The notes: a model not told the origin generated them from the letters alone. Positions 16,254 to 24,604 are shown, counted from the stretch's first letter. The stretch is DNA of 26,179 bases from a virus (IMGVR_UViG_3300045135_000408:1-26179), one strand, 5' to 3'. Numbers and translations are program-made.

Positions 16254-17612
16254 CTAGAATTCAATAACTAATTTGATATCTTCAATCTGGTCAGACGCAC
16301 GATTAATCGGTCGTCTATGCTCAAGATACATAATATCACCACTATCAGGTTCAACCTCAGGGTTACCCAAACTTGCAACTGTTCCTGATGCAGATGAACC
16401 ACCACCTGTAACAGTTTCAGAACTTGTAAATGCAGTAAATCCTGTATTGATATCTTGATAGTATCTTAGAACTCTTGTTGAAGCGTTCCAATCAATCACT
16501 TTACCTGATGCAGATGAAGAACCACCTGTGATAGTTTCATCAACTACAAATGTACCCGAAAGACCAGAACTGTTGAGCGTAATTGACTTAGTAGCACTTC
16601 TTGTAGTATCTGTTGCAACTACAGTTGTACCAAAGTTGTATGGGTCACGAACAAGACCAATTCTACGATAATCGTTAGAAACTGGGAAGTCACCAGAACC
16701 ATCACTGTATTCAAGTCTCACGTTATTCATCACATAGAATCCACCTAGTTCGTGAATTGCATTAGATGAGTGACCACCTTCTGGACCGATGATTGCTTTA
16801 ATCGCACCATTCGAACCACCACCGCCAGAGACAGTGATTGTTGCTTGAGTATATCCAGTTCCTGCGTTAGTGATTGTGAAACCATTAATCGCACCAGAGT
16901 TTACAGTTGCAGTTGCAGTTGCACCGGTACCATCACCAGTAATTGTTAGTGTTGGTGCAGATGAGTATCCAGAACCAGCGTTAGTAATTTTAAGTTGCTT
17001 GATGGCACCATCTACTGCCGCCCCTTGTGTATCGAACTGTTCTTTGTATGGTTGTCCAGAACCTGGATCAGAAGCGATAAACTTAACTGGCATAAAGTCT
17101 GTTGACAAGAACTTCAATGCATCAGCGGCAGAAATTGTGTACATATATTTCCAAATGTATCCATCTGCAGTTGTGATGTAACCAGTTGAAGTACCAGTTG
17201 GTTTAGTCGTTGATGCGCCATTGCTATTATTGCTAATAACTTTGTACACATTGTAATCGTCTGTCAAGACGTAGAATGTTGCAGAGAACAGTGAAGTAGC
17301 ACCACTATTAGCGGTGTTTGATGATGAGTAATCATGTGCATACTCATCGTACACTGTACCTGATGTCCAATCTCTTCTTACTACTGCGTGAATAACATCT
17401 GATGCAGTCACACGCTTCATGGCGACCATGTCATCATAAGCGTTAAATGATGTATCATTGTTATCAGTAGGAGTAGGAGGAGATGTATCATCGGTCCATG
17501 CTTGTGGACGACCGATGAACAAATAAATGTTTGTTCCAGAACTTTCACTAAATGCTTCAATGTACTGTTCAGCGTTGTGAATACGGAACTTATTAGTAAT
17601 GATTGCGGCCAT
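16254..17612 (-). CDS. 8: Baseplate wedge protein gp8
   Basis: T4 gp8 homolog. The N-terminus (IITNKFRIHNAEQYIEAF) aligns with T4 'IVTSKFR'. The segment 'VIHAVVRRDW' (near 73-82) matches T4 'VIPRRDW', and 'GDIMYLEHRRPINRASDQIE' (425-444) matches T4 'GEMIYMENRPPIIMAMDQTE'. T4 gp8 is about 334 residues; this is 452. The extra length is two beta inserts: residues about 201-275, with a repeated 'ITNAGSGY..AP / ITNAGTGY', and about 335-418, with a repeated 'TGGSSSASG / TGGGSSASG'. Gp8 is a wedge component of the baseplate. GAGGA stands before ATG and a late box lies 37 bases upstream. Confidence 0.92.
   Translation of the reverse strand: MAAIITNKFRIHNAEQYIEAFSESSGTNIYLFIGRPQAWTDDTSPPTPTDNNDTSFNAYDDMVAMKRVTASDVIHAVVRRDWTSGTVYDEYAHDYSSSNTANSGATSLFSATFYVLTDDYNVYKVISNNSNGASTTKPTGTSTGYITTADGYIWKYMYTISAADALKFLSTDFMPVKFIASDPGSGQPYKEQFDTQGAAVDGAIKQLKITNAGSGYSSAPTLTITGDGTGATATATVNSGAINGFTITNAGTGYTQATITVSGGGGSNGAIKAIIGPEGGHSSNAIHELGGFYVMNNVRLEYSDGSGDFPVSNDYRRIGLVRDPYNFGTTVVATDTTRSATKSITLNSSGLSGTFVVDETITGGSSSASGKVIDWNASTRVLRYYQDINTGFTAFTSSETVTGGGSSASGTVASLGNPEVEPDSGDIMYLEHRRPINRASDQIEDIKLVIEF
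16384..16518. repeat. Direct repeat within gp8 (120-base period)
   Basis: The 15-base string at 16384-16398 recurs at 16504-16518, followed by further similar sequence. It reflects the duplicated Gly/Ser 'SSSASG' motif in the protein. Confidence 0.6.
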
Positions 17613-17648
17613 TTTTTCCTCTCTTTAACTAATTTAAGTATATGACAT

Positions 17649-17656
17649 TATTTATA
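17649..17656 (-). promoter_or_regulatory. Late promoter box TATAAATA upstream of gp8
   Basis: Exact match on the minus strand within the 51-base gap before gp8, just after the stop of the 985-residue gene. Expected leader is about 31 bases and contains GAGAGGA. Confidence 0.75.
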
Positions 17657-17663
17657 AGACTTT

Positions 17664-20621
17664 TTAACTACTTCGCAGGAAGATTTCACTATCAAATGTA
17701 AAATCTAACTTTCTTCCCGGAAAGTTTACTAAGTCTTCAACAGACATCAACTCATTTAGATGTGCTATTTGCGTATTTGCATAAGTATCCCAATAAGTAT
17801 TATTACTGGTATTACTACCAGAATAGTTTGATGTCAATACAGAACTATTATACGTTCCTCTATATATACGACCCCCACGGTCGATTTTTCTAGTTCCTGC
17901 ACTATATGGCGGGAACAAGAACTTAAAGCGGTCTAGTGAATGCCCTGTAGGTCCAAGTTTTGCTGACCCATAGGATTCATGTAAGTGTGCATCTTCTAGA
18001 CCAAGAGATGCAATTAAGTGTAGTTTCGATGTGGATACTGCAGTCAAATCATCTGTAGATGTAATTGTTGGCAACAGCAATGTGACAACATTCTGTACGC
18101 TTCGTGCAACTGTTGCAACTTGCTTATAGATTTCTATTTGATGTTTAACTGTGGTGTTAGCAGTCAAATTTTCTAACCATGTTTCGAATGTCTGAAGTAT
18201 AATCATAATATCTGGTGTCTGTTTAGTTCTACCATGCTGATTACCATCTGCAGTTGCATTATTAGGTGAGTTAGGTATATTGACACTCTCATCAAATGCA
18301 GTTTGACTTTCTCTCAAGAAAAGTGTGACTTGTTTTAAGAACTGTGTAGTTGCATCAATGTTAGCGGCAGGTGTTGGATGCTGTGGGAACTGCAATGTAG
18401 GAATAACACCACCAGGTTCAGTTCCAATTAACTCATCTTCACCCTTTATGTAATTGTTACCTGTATTGGTCATAACTTCGTTACTATTTTCTAGTAAGAT
18501 GAAAGACCCATCTTCTTGAATAATTCTTGTTTCAAATAACATCGCTGATGCGACTTCAGTGAAAATTTCAAGTTCCATCTTCTGTTCTCTCGCAACAGGT
18601 GTTGCTTCTTTAAGAAGTGAAATCATAAACTCAATAGGTTTGAATATAAGTCCACCAGTCAATGCATTTTGATTAAGTCTAAAGTTAGACCCACCCCATG
18701 CACTCGCTCTTGCAGAAGTTTGCACAGAGACTTCACCAAATAGTGCTAGACCAACTGGATGTAGAATACGCTTAATAGCATCACGCCAGACGTTGATTGA
18801 CTGACCAACTTTAACAACATATGAGAAGTCTTGGTAGTATAAACTATCTTGAATATTTTTAGAACTTTCTGAAAGACGACCATCTGCACCAAATAGAACA
18901 CCTTCACTAGAAGATACTGTGCCGTTTCTTGGATTGATAGTTGCTGTACCAACTTGACATATAACTGCAGTTGCTCCTGAAGTTGTACCTCTAATTCTAG
19001 ACCTTCTTAAACAAATATTAGTTTTCTCAATTAGATTTGTTGGTATTTCAAAACTATCATCTACAGTATTCAACTTTATCTTATACAAACTTCTACTAGT
19101 ATCGATAGATTGAATAACACCATTTTCTATTGCAGTTATTTCACTTTCTAAAATATCACCAGTCTCTAATAGTATATTACCTTCATCTTCTTTGAGTATA
19201 TGATATGGTTGAGATGTAACAGGTTCACCTGCTATAAATGTACCGACTATATCTTCTAGAATTAAATTCTCTTGTACAATGACATCAGGTACACTATCAT
19301 ACCCACTACCTAAGTTAGTTCTGGTGACACCAGTTACACGACCTATATCATTAGATACAGCAAGTATTTCTGCACCAGTACCGTTTGTGGTTGATACACC
19401 CATTATAGGAAGTTGATTATAGTTGTTACCTATATCTGTTATTTGTATTTCGTGAATTTCACCTAAATGGTCGGAATCATCAGGACGTATCTTGCTTCCA
19501 TTTTCTAAAAGTAGTAAGTCGCCATCTTCTTTTGCAATCTCTCTGATATCGCCTGCAAGAATACTATCACCATTCTCTAATAAAATACCTGAACCATTAC
19601 CTTCTGCAATTAATCTACCTTCAGTTCGGTGAACTACCGCAGATGCATTTCGACCTAGTCCTGCATCTGTGTATGAAAGAGCATCGCCTATTGCATAATC
19701 TCTACCCTTTTCTTCAATAACATACTCTTGAATACCTCCTCTACCAACTGCATTAATATCAAACTGTGCAGAACTACCTATTTCTTCATGTATAGTAGTA
19801 TCACCATTTTCTTGTAGAACTTTATCACCGTCTTCTTTGACAATGTTAGGAGTTTGATTAACAGTAATAAGTGGATCGCCAGTGATATAATATGCACCAC
19901 CTTTAGGTATATCCACACCAGTAATAATATTATCTATGACACCTGTAATAGTACCACTGTCTGTTGGCACTGTAACTAATTGACCAGCAACAAAAACACC
20001 TGTAACAGAATTTTCAGTAAGTGTCAACTGATAAATTGTATTTGCTCCAACAGCAAACGCAATAAAGTTTTCAATCAAACCAGTTGCAAGATTAATAGTA
20101 TTATCAGCGGTGTTATTTGCTTGTGTTATCTGCTTACCCACAATCTGCGATATATTAGTTGTATCACCAGTAATACTTTTAATATTGACGATAGTATCTG
20201 AAGTAAACTTACCATCAGATACACGCAACATATCTACTTTTGGATAGTATACAGAAACTTCTTCATTAAACAACATTCTGAATAATAGAATAAGTGCTTT
20301 ATCTGTACCTTTTGCTTTATAGAATTCTTTTATATTTTTAAGAAGGTTTCTCTTATCATTGAGAATGGAATCTGGAATATCTACTAAGTAATTTTCTTTG
20401 AAATATGTTACAAATGCTTCAAGAGTAGTATCAATGTCGTTGACTATTCTAGCACTACGAGTTGCCTCAATAGCATTGCCTTGCTGTTCCATCCACTCAT
20501 AGTATGCTTCAAGAAAAGTTACAAAGGTTGTATGGTCACTTTGAACAAACTCTGGTAATTGGTCAGAGATTATTGCTGAGACTTGTCCTTTAATATTATC
20601 GTTAGCAAGACCATTGTACAT
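17664..20621 (-). CDS. Large baseplate protein in the gp7 position (985 aa)
   Basis: Its place between gp6 and gp8 and its size (T4 gp7 is 1032 aa) make it the positional counterpart of T4 gp7. I cannot align it to T4 gp7, so the name is not assigned. The N-terminal 135 residues are helical (LPEFVQSDHTTFVTFLEAYY, 'YKAKGTDKALILLFRMLFNE'). Residues 250-500 are beta-rich, with an acidic motif of type 'KEDGD..L.ENGD' near 261, 337, 363 and 476, and again near 701. Two 'GYDSVP/NYNQLP' modules recur between. 'YYQDFSYVVKVGQSINVWRD' (594-613) is conserved in marine phage baseplate proteins. The C-terminus is Tyr/Ser/Asn-rich. Its ATG overlaps the gp6 stop by one base (TAATG). Confidence 0.75.
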   Translation of the reverse strand: MYNGLANDNIKGQVSAIISDQLPEFVQSDHTTFVTFLEAYYEWMEQQGNAIEATRSARIVNDIDTTLEAFVTYFKENYLVDIPDSILNDKRNLLKNIKEFYKAKGTDKALILLFRMLFNEEVSVYYPKVDMLRVSDGKFTSDTIVNIKSITGDTTNISQIVGKQITQANNTADNTINLATGLIENFIAFAVGANTIYQLTLTENSVTGVFVAGQLVTVPTDSGTITGVIDNIITGVDIPKGGAYYITGDPLITVNQTPNIVKEDGDKVLQENGDTTIHEEIGSSAQFDINAVGRGGIQEYVIEEKGRDYAIGDALSYTDAGLGRNASAVVHRTEGRLIAEGNGSGILLENGDSILAGDIREIAKEDGDLLLLENGSKIRPDDSDHLGEIHEIQITDIGNNYNQLPIMGVSTTNGTGAEILAVSNDIGRVTGVTRTNLGSGYDSVPDVIVQENLILEDIVGTFIAGEPVTSQPYHILKEDEGNILLETGDILESEITAIENGVIQSIDTSRSLYKIKLNTVDDSFEIPTNLIEKTNICLRRSRIRGTTSGATAVICQVGTATINPRNGTVSSSEGVLFGADGRLSESSKNIQDSLYYQDFSYVVKVGQSINVWRDAIKRILHPVGLALFGEVSVQTSARASAWGGSNFRLNQNALTGGLIFKPIEFMISLLKEATPVAREQKMELEIFTEVASAMLFETRIIQEDGSFILLENSNEVMTNTGNNYIKGEDELIGTEPGGVIPTLQFPQHPTPAANIDATTQFLKQVTLFLRESQTAFDESVNIPNSPNNATADGNQHGRTKQTPDIMIILQTFETWLENLTANTTVKHQIEIYKQVATVARSVQNVVTLLLPTITSTDDLTAVSTSKLHLIASLGLEDAHLHESYGSAKLGPTGHSLDRFKFLFPPYSAGTRKIDRGGRIYRGTYNSSVLTSNYSGSNTSNNTYWDTYANTQIAHLNELMSVEDLVNFPGRKLDFTFDSEIFLRSS

Positions 20622-22609
20622 TAGTATGAACTTCCACCGCTACCTGAACTTCCGCTACTTCCACTACTTCCACTACTACTTGAACTTCCACTACTTCCAG
20701 AACTTCCTGTTATCACTGATGCGGCACCAGCAAGACCAGACCCTCCTGTATTACTTAATTCATTACTTGATGATGTTTGATAATCAACACCAGCAGAGGA
20801 TTCACCAGTTGCAATCTTGTCTACAATAGTATTCACTGTAATATCACTCTCATTAATTGTCAATAGCACATTACGAACACTTACAATATCGTTAGAATTT
20901 AGTGTCACGAATATCTTAACTTGATTTTCATCTAGTACTGTACTAGTAATATTTAGTTGGTCGACAATAATCTTACCTGTGGCATAATCAATCTGACCTT
21001 GTGCAGTATTCACATAAACTTTAGTCGATGAACCTTCTTCAAGATAATATGAACGAATATTACCTGCTCCGTCATCATCTAGATATAGAGTTTGGGTTCT
21101 ACCTGCGATATTAAAACCTGTTGATGATATATTTGTAGGTGACCCTGCCCCTTGTGTAAAGATAGGATTATAGAAATTAATAGTATATTTACTTTCAGTA
21201 TTTAATATTGCATCGAAATATCTTTGACATCTAATGGTAGTTACGTTAGAGACAATACCTTTATCTGCCCTATCAATAACACTAACAAACTTAGAATATC
21301 TGAAAACACTATCAAACGATTTTATTTCTGTGTTTGCAAAATTTAGAATATCTTGTCTTACTTTTGATGATATATCTGTGTAACTAGAACTTGTTACATT
21401 TGGATTCCAATATACATTTACTGTAGGAATAATATCAATATACACAGGATTAACAATTTCTGGTGTGATAGAGACCATATTCTTACCTGCTAGTACAGTA
21501 TTTGTAATTGCCGCTTTTGTAGATGTAGTTAGAGTTTTACCGGTTTTAGGTTTTATAGACAAGAAAACTTTACCATATATAGGTGGGTCATTATCTTCAC
21601 CACCCCACACTTGCATCGTATCAACATTATTATATAACTTAGGAAGAATTACTTTATAATCTTCTGCTGTCACTGCACGATTTTGTGCAGAATATGATTT
21701 AGGTGCATTGAACTTAATACTTTCGATGCTTTCTCTACTCGCACCATTCTGCGAATTTATAACAGTAGTAATTGTTGCATTCGTAGAACCACCAACTGAA
21801 CTTTGTAATGTGAATGCATTTGCACCATTTGCTTCACTTTCATTACAGACAATATACTCAATGATGACTATATTACCATCATCTAGTGCTTTACCTAAAA
21901 CATTATCACCAAAACTAAGTTCATAATATCCATTTTCAACAGCATCTAAAAAGTATACTTCTGAATTTGATTTAACTTCTAAGAAATCATTTGCTCTACT
22001 AAATGTTGTCTGTGTTACGTCTGCTACTGAAGTTTGTACTTTTACAGAAATAGTTGATGTATCAATATTTTCATCTGTTAGTAAAAATCTTTGTGCAGGG
22101 TCTAAGGAATCTTTTGTATATTGTAAGTTAAGAAGAGTTCCCTCTTTAATATCAATATTTGTAAACGTATACACACCCTCTGTTGGTACAATTGTTACGT
22201 CAGAAGTTGTAACAAATTGATAGTTGACATCATTAACACGACTTCTAAAAACAGTACCCTTAGGCATTGTGAGTGTAGTAGGTGCGCCAGCAGGTGAATT
22301 GATTGTTACATTTATTCTTGCTTCTGATGATGTAGATGACCTTGGAGTATAACCTAAATGCTTTGCAAGTGATATAACGCTATCTCTCTTGACGGCACTA
22401 TCAAGAAACATCTCGTTTGCTACCATGTTAGCATATACTGCATTATAGTGTGTATTATATGAAAGAACATCTAGCAACGTATTCATTGCTGAACCTTCAA
22501 AGTCATAATCTTTGAAAGTCTCTTGCGATTTCATATATGATTTCAGATTTGTTTTTATATCGTTGAAATCTAGTTCTGTAACTCTTAATCTTTTTGTAGT
22601 TTGTGCCAT
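20621..22609 (-). CDS. 6: Baseplate wedge protein gp6
   Basis: T4 gp6 homolog, 662 residues against 660 in T4. The N-terminal helical domain starts 'RLRVTELDFNDIKTNLKSYM', and 'AMNTLLDVLSYNTHYNAVYA' (41-60) is characteristic of the family. The baseplate-J type core motif 'APKSYSAQNRAVTAEDYKVI' is at 302-321. Gp6 forms the wedge ring that holds the hub and changes shape at sheath contraction. The extreme C-terminus (635-661) is a pure Gly/Ser tail ending in Tyr, which T4 gp6 does not have as I know it. The start follows the gp25 stop with no gap, and AGGA lies within the gp25 end eight bases before it. Confidence 0.92.
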   Translation of the reverse strand: MAQTTKRLRVTELDFNDIKTNLKSYMKSQETFKDYDFEGSAMNTLLDVLSYNTHYNAVYANMVANEMFLDSAVKRDSVISLAKHLGYTPRSSTSSEARINVTINSPAGAPTTLTMPKGTVFRSRVNDVNYQFVTTSDVTIVPTEGVYTFTNIDIKEGTLLNLQYTKDSLDPAQRFLLTDENIDTSTISVKVQTSVADVTQTTFSRANDFLEVKSNSEVYFLDAVENGYYELSFGDNVLGKALDDGNIVIIEYIVCNESEANGANAFTLQSSVGGSTNATITTVINSQNGASRESIESIKFNAPKSYSAQNRAVTAEDYKVILPKLYNNVDTMQVWGGEDNDPPIYGKVFLSIKPKTGKTLTTSTKAAITNTVLAGKNMVSITPEIVNPVYIDIIPTVNVYWNPNVTSSSYTDISSKVRQDILNFANTEIKSFDSVFRYSKFVSVIDRADKGIVSNVTTIRCQRYFDAILNTESKYTINFYNPIFTQGAGSPTNISSTGFNIAGRTQTLYLDDDGAGNIRSYYLEEGSSTKVYVNTAQGQIDYATGKIIVDQLNITSTVLDENQVKIFVTLNSNDIVSVRNVLLTINESDITVNTIVDKIATGESSAGVDYQTSSSNELSNTGGSGLAGAASVITGSSGSSGSSSSSGSSGSSGSSGSGGSSY
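20627..20707 (-). repeat. Gly/Ser-coding simple repeat at the gp6 C-terminus
   Basis: DNA units of the GGAAGTAGT / GGAAGTTCA type repeat with small variation and encode 27 residues of only Gly and Ser. The array is in frame and ends one Tyr codon before the gp6 stop. Such an array is prone to slippage. Confidence 0.8.
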
Positions 22610-23014
22610 TTATCTCGTCCTTACTAAAAAGGTCTCAAATACCTCGGACCCTGTGAAATTTACAACATAGAAAAAAATCCTCACTCTATAAGTATTAGTA
22701 TCTGGTTCATCAAATACTTGTACATCTTCAATTCTCGCTCTAGGTTCATGATTATCTATGACCTCACGAATTGACTTCTCTATTAATCTTCTTGTCATAG
22801 GAGTATTGTTCTCAAACAACAAGTCTGCAATCGATGAACCAAGATAAGGTTGAAAAGGTCTTTCAAAGTACCTAGTTTGAATAAGTGATTTCATAGACTG
22901 CTTTACTGCTTCTACATCACTCTTACGAGCAATATCTGATGTAGTAGACAGTCTAGTAAAGTTAAAGTCTAAATCCTTAAAATCTGCGGTTTTTCTTGTT
23001 ACAGTCGTTGCCAT
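22610..23014 (-). CDS. 25: Baseplate wedge protein gp25
   Basis: Gp25-like protein of 134 residues, close to the T4 length of 132. The family's EPR motif is present at 90-92, within REVIDNHEPRARIEDVQVF. 'YFERPFQPYLGSSIADLLFE' (49-68) is the other conserved block. Gp25 is a sheath initiator that joins wedges to the contractile sheath; homologs occur in type VI secretion (TssE). No Shine-Dalgarno sequence lies within about 12 bases before the ATG; a TATAAATA box ends six bases before it. There is no other usable start upstream, since the frame has only ATA and Arg codons before the PAAR stop region. Confidence 0.93.
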   Translation of the reverse strand: MATTVTRKTADFKDLDFNFTRLSTTSDIARKSDVEAVKQSMKSLIQTRYFERPFQPYLGSSIADLLFENNTPMTRRLIEKSIREVIDNHEPRARIEDVQVFDEPDTNTYRVRIFFYVVNFTGSEVFETFLVRTR

Positions 23015-23019
23015 ACTAC

Positions 23020-23027
23020 TATTTATA
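23020..23027 (-). promoter_or_regulatory. Late promoter box TATAAATA abutting the gp25 start
   Basis: Exact match on the minus strand. With T4-like spacing (box from about -13 to -6), initiation would fall on the A of the gp25 ATG, giving a leaderless transcript. It may also serve gp6 and genes beyond. Confidence 0.65.
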
Positions 23028-23031
23028 CCTC

Positions 23032-23334
23032 TTATCCGCCAGCAAATACGTTAGATGAACCAGTTGCAACTGATGTGCAAGAAGTTACACCATCACCAAC
23101 TCTACCACAACCTTTTCCGTTGACAAATACAGTTGACGAACCTGTAGTTATAGGTGCCGAATGTGTAGGACATGGTGGTACATTAGGTGGAAGTTTATGA
23201 GTTGTATTGTTATCTCCCTGTCTACTAATACCTGTACCATTGCAAAATACATTGCTACTTCTTTTGTCTCTCTTAGGAGTTGAACAATGTATTACATCTG
23301 CATCAACGCTGTCACCTCTACAAACTGCTGGCAT
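23032..23334 (-). CDS. PAAR-domain spike tip protein (gp5.4-like)
   Basis: PAAR proteins of about 100 residues form the sharpened tip at the end of the gp5 spike and often bind a metal ion. The family pattern is clear: 'MPAVCRGDSVDADVIHCS', repeated 'SSNVFCNGTGISRQGD', 'SSTVFVNGKGCGRVGDGVTS' and 'SSNVFAGG'. Cysteines and histidines at 5, 16, 17, 46, 55, 58, 76 and 86 could bind metal. The central segment 'HKLPPNVPPCPTHSAPITTG' is the usual PAAR loop. The ATG shares one base with the stop of the 65-residue gene. The neighbouring gp5-like spike gene fits a spike-tip role. Confidence 0.92.
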   Translation of the reverse strand: MPAVCRGDSVDADVIHCSTPKRDKRSSNVFCNGTGISRQGDNNTTHKLPPNVPPCPTHSAPITTGSSTVFVNGKGCGRVGDGVTSCTSVATGSSNVFAGG

Positions 23335-23531
23335 TATAGTCTCTCTCTAGAAAATATCTCTCTGAACTTTGTATGAAAAGTAGCAATCAAATCATGGTCT
23401 TCTTGTGTATGTGGTTCTGGAGGAAAGTCAGGTTCAAATCCAATCAAATTATCAAATGACGCAGGTATATCATCGATATGACGATATGTATGAACTACAC
23501 CACCAATTAGAACTTGAAACTTACCTGTCAT
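23334..23531 (-). CDS. Small conserved-type protein (65 aa) in the spike operon
   Basis: Acidic, His-rich small protein (HIDDIPASFDNLIGFEPDFP, then 'EPHTQEDHDLIATFH'). It resembles small proteins I have seen in the same place in marine T4-like phages, with no known function. Its ATG overlaps the stop of the 48-residue gene by four bases (ATGA) and its stop overlaps the PAAR ATG by one base, so the three are coupled. A chaperone or assembly factor for the spike tip is a possibility from context only. Confidence 0.75.
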   Translation of the reverse strand: MTGKFQVLIGGVVHTYRHIDDIPASFDNLIGFEPDFPPEPHTQEDHDLIATFHTKFREIFSRERL

Positions 23532-23674
23532 CTTGTACTACCTTGACCTCTATACTTCTTAAAACTTCTTCTCTTATGTTTGTTCATTGTTGATGTTATA
23601 GGTTTTCTTCCTTGAGAAGTACCTTTGATTGTTTTTTCATATATTGGGGCAGACCCATATTTTACCTTTGCCAT
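23528..23674 (-). CDS. Small basic protein (48 aa) in the spike operon
   Basis: A short reading frame with ATG at 23674 and TGA at 23530-23528. It begins MAKVKYGSAPIYEKTIKGTS, continues 'QGRKPITSTMNKHKRRSFKK' and ends YRGQGSTR. It has a strong ribosome site (GAGGATAAAATG). It is rich in Lys and Arg, with no acidic region apart from one Glu. Similar small proteins with the 'YEKTI.GTSQGRK...STMNKHKRRSFKKYRGQG' pattern occur in marine T4-like phages. The function is not known to me. It fills the gap between gp5 and the 65-residue gene. Confidence 0.8.
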   Translation of the reverse strand: MAKVKYGSAPIYEKTIKGTSQGRKPITSTMNKHKRRSFKKYRGQGSTR

Positions 23675-23683
23675 TTTATCCTC

Positions 23684-24586
23684 TTAGTTCAAATCAATTC
23701 TAGGTGCATCAGCATCAATATGCTTACCACCATTCAAGTCAATCGTATCAGACGCATCAACTCTAAAGTTGACACACTTTGCACGAATATCTTTTGTCGA
23801 TTCCATATCAATGTTACCCTCTGCTTTCACTGTTGCAGTACCACTTACATAAATGTTGAAGTTACCTTTAGTGTGTTGATTATGGTCTTTCTCAATCAAA
23901 AGTTCATGTGTACCTTCATTGAGAATTCTTATCGACCCGTCAGGATGCATCTCAATGAAACTACCCGACATATGTTGTATATTAATTCTTTCTCCGTTTG
24001 GCGTATCATCTACCTCAATGACATGACCACTCTCTGTTTGATTTACTCTATTGAATGGATAACGTGCGTTGTAGGGATTCGCCATTGTATTCCATTTGTC
24101 TGATGACCATGCAATAGGGTGCGGTGGATGTTCATCACTAGATAAATGTTCTTGCTTCTTCGTATAGAGTTTAGATTTTTTATCACCTCTTGCTAAACGA
24201 GATGTGTCTGGTTCTTCAATTTCAACAGGATGGGTACCAGATGGGTCTGAGAATCCTAAATCTGTATTTGGTCTTTCCATAGGATAACCATGAAATGAAC
24301 CAATAACAACCGGTTCTTGACATTCATTACCATCTGTAAAAAATCCCATCACCCACGAACCTTTAAGAAGTCCTGACGGTGAGTTACCTATCTGTGAAAC
24401 AGACGCACTTGTAGTAGGCATCATGACCATCGCCCAAGGTAAATCTTCAACAGGTAATGTTTCTTTATCTTCTGTGTGAATACCTAGACATCGTACACGA
24501 ACTCTACCAATCTGTTCTGGATCGTTGTGGTCTTCAACTACACCCATGAACCAAGTAAATCCGTTAAACCCCATAAAATTCTTCAT
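23684..24586 (-). CDS. 5: gp5-like baseplate hub/spike, without lysozyme domain
   Basis: The N-terminal OB-fold domain spans about residues 10-105 (TWFMGVVEDHNDPEQIGRVR, 'LPWAMVMMPTTSA', 'GSWVMGFFTDGNECQEPVVI'). It is followed by a charged linker and, from about 186, a VgrG-like beta domain with 'SGHVIEVDDTPNGERINIQH', 'SGSFIEMHPDGS' and a repeated short-strand helix to the end. T4 gp5 is 575 residues with a lysozyme domain after the OB fold; here that domain is absent and the protein is 300 residues. The piercing spike role is thus likely without murein cleavage in this polypeptide. A late box and AGGA lie upstream; the start follows the 128-residue gene by 21 bases. Confidence 0.9.
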   Translation of the reverse strand: MKNFMGFNGFTWFMGVVEDHNDPEQIGRVRVRCLGIHTEDKETLPVEDLPWAMVMMPTTSASVSQIGNSPSGLLKGSWVMGFFTDGNECQEPVVIGSFHGYPMERPNTDLGFSDPSGTHPVEIEEPDTSRLARGDKKSKLYTKKQEHLSSDEHPPHPIAWSSDKWNTMANPYNARYPFNRVNQTESGHVIEVDDTPNGERINIQHMSGSFIEMHPDGSIRILNEGTHELLIEKDHNQHTKGNFNIYVSGTATVKAEGNIDMESTKDIRAKCVNFRVDASDTIDLNGGKHIDADAPRIDLN

Positions 24587-24604
24587 ACTATTTCCTTTTG
24601 GATT

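Noticed and set aside
20627-20707. Short periodic DNA repeats as a CRISPR or origin iteron
   Set aside because: The period follows codons, the units have no spacers, and the array is an in-frame Gly/Ser tail of gp6.
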